This document shows positions 63,534 through 64,000 of a stretch of DNA of 64,000 nt, in pieces. The translations under genes were made by a program, and so were the position numbers. Under the pieces are notes generated by a model, which was not told the origin of the DNA, did no database searches, and saw only the letters and a program-made list of their open reading frames with translations. Position 1 is the stretch's first letter; each line of letters opens with the position of its first letter. Origin of the DNA: Vagococcus carniphilus (lineage in GTDB: Bacteria; Bacillota; Bacilli; Lactobacillales; Vagococcaceae); NCBI RefSeq assembly GCF_014397115.1, contig NZ_CP060720.1:1566001-1630000 (forward strand). The letters are read 5' to 3'.

Positions 63534-64000
63534 ATGAACTTTTTTAAAAGGGCTATGGCTAGCGTTACAAGAAGAAAAGGGAAATCATTAATTTTATTTG
63601 CAGTTATTTTTATTCTTGGAAATGTAATGGCTGGAGCAATTGCCATTGATCAAGGAACTAAGAGTGTGGAAGATACAATAAAAACAAAGCTTGGAGCAGT
63701 TGCAACTATTTCTGAGGATTATGAAAAAATGAGCCAAGATCAAGAGCAAAGTGGGGATGATAACTTTGATGTATTCAAAGATAACTCACCAACCACAAAA
63801 ACGTTAAAAGAAATTGGGGAGTTACCAGAAGTAAAATATTATGATTATTCATTAAGTAGTGGAACGAGTACTGAGAAACTTAAAATGATCGAAATGAAAG
63901 ATGAGAATTTTCAATATGGTCCAGGAATGAATTGGGTTAACATAAAAGGTGTTAATTATAATGAAGTATTTGATATAAAAAATAATATTATTTCATTAAC
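63534..64000 (+). CDS. FtsX/MacB-like ABC transporter permease (3' end missing)
   Basis: Only the first 155 codons are in the window. There is a basic N-terminus, one membrane segment at about residues 18-42, then an extracellular region of at least 110 residues, the arrangement of FtsX-like permeases (MacB-type periplasmic core). AAAGGAG ribosome binding site. An ATP-binding partner gene would be expected further right. The substrate cannot be predicted. Confidence 0.7.
   Translation, partial: MNFFKRAMASVTRRKGKSLILFAVIFILGNVMAGAIAIDQGTKSVEDTIKTKLGAVATISEDYEKMSQDQEQSGDDNFDVFKDNSPTTKTLKEIGELPEVKYYDYSLSSGTSTEKLKMIEMKDENFQYGPGMNWVNIKGVNYNEVFDIKNNIISL

Noticed and set aside
1-64000. CRISPR arrays, rRNA and tRNA genes
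   Set aside because: I saw no regularly spaced direct repeats and no tRNA T-loop or rRNA-like stretches. A tRNA scan would settle the tRNA question.

Overview
Chromosomal DNA of an AT-rich, low-GC Gram-positive bacterium that carries flagella. The gene content fits Lactobacillales: a long-form ThyA (315 aa, as in Lactobacillus casei), xerC-hslV-hslU-codY, cca with an Uup-type ABC-F protein, and glyQS behind a T-box. Flagella are rare in that order, so a motile enterococcus-like genus such as Vagococcus is the best guess; motile Enterococcus or Carnobacterium are alternatives. No rRNA or tRNA gene was seen to settle it. REGION 1 (1-14042), motility. The window opens inside cheA and runs cheA-cheC-cheY-cheW-fliM-fliY (chemotaxis and flagellar switch). 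A terminator and a sigma-28-type promoter precede flgM-flgN-flgK-flgL. A lone minus-strand membrane-protein gene follows. Flagellin has a second sigma-28-type promoter with identical geometry (TTAA, 15 nt, CCGATA). Then come flaG-fliD-(fliT-like)-fliS and, unexpectedly, a membrane-anchored C39-like cysteine peptidase. REGION 2 (14100-30876), housekeeping: a degenerate AroB-like protein, YpiA-like TPR protein, YpiB, YitT, MazG, CCA-adding enzyme, hotdog thioesterase, Uup, thyA-dfrA, YiiX-like peptidase, TrhA, DegV, YpmR/YpmS-like proteins, MsrA, YozE, CtpA and signal peptidase I. REGION 3 (about 30897-41094), a roughly 10.2 kb integrative mobilizable element inserted in the 5' end of rbgA. A near-identical 17-nt site flanks it (30893-30909 and 41078-41094, three mismatches). 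The native start of rbgA stays on the left as a 24-codon fragment, and the right end gives rbgA a new ribosome binding site and start. The cargo is a type III restriction-modification operon (mod, res) with an unrecognised third gene. The backbone is a small conserved protein, a tiny ORF, an FtsK/TcpA-like coupling ATPase, an HUH relaxase/Rep resembling those of ssDNA phages, an Xis-like protein and a tyrosine integrase. Two sets of inverted repeats, one just before the ATPase and one between ATPase and relaxase, are the best oriT or replication-origin candidates. REGION 4 (41078-64000), conserved chromosome: rbgA-rnhB-dprA-topA-trmFO; xerC-hslV-hslU-codY with CodY-box-like sites upstream; an aldose-epimerase-family gene; the PEP-synthase/PPDK regulator divergent from zur; rpsU-yqeY; phoH-pgpH-ybeY-dgkA-era-recO; a glycine T-box and glyQS; and the start of an FtsX-like permease cut by the window end. 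The most novel material is the mobile element: its rbgA insertion, its candidate origins, and the uncharacterised gene in the restriction operon.
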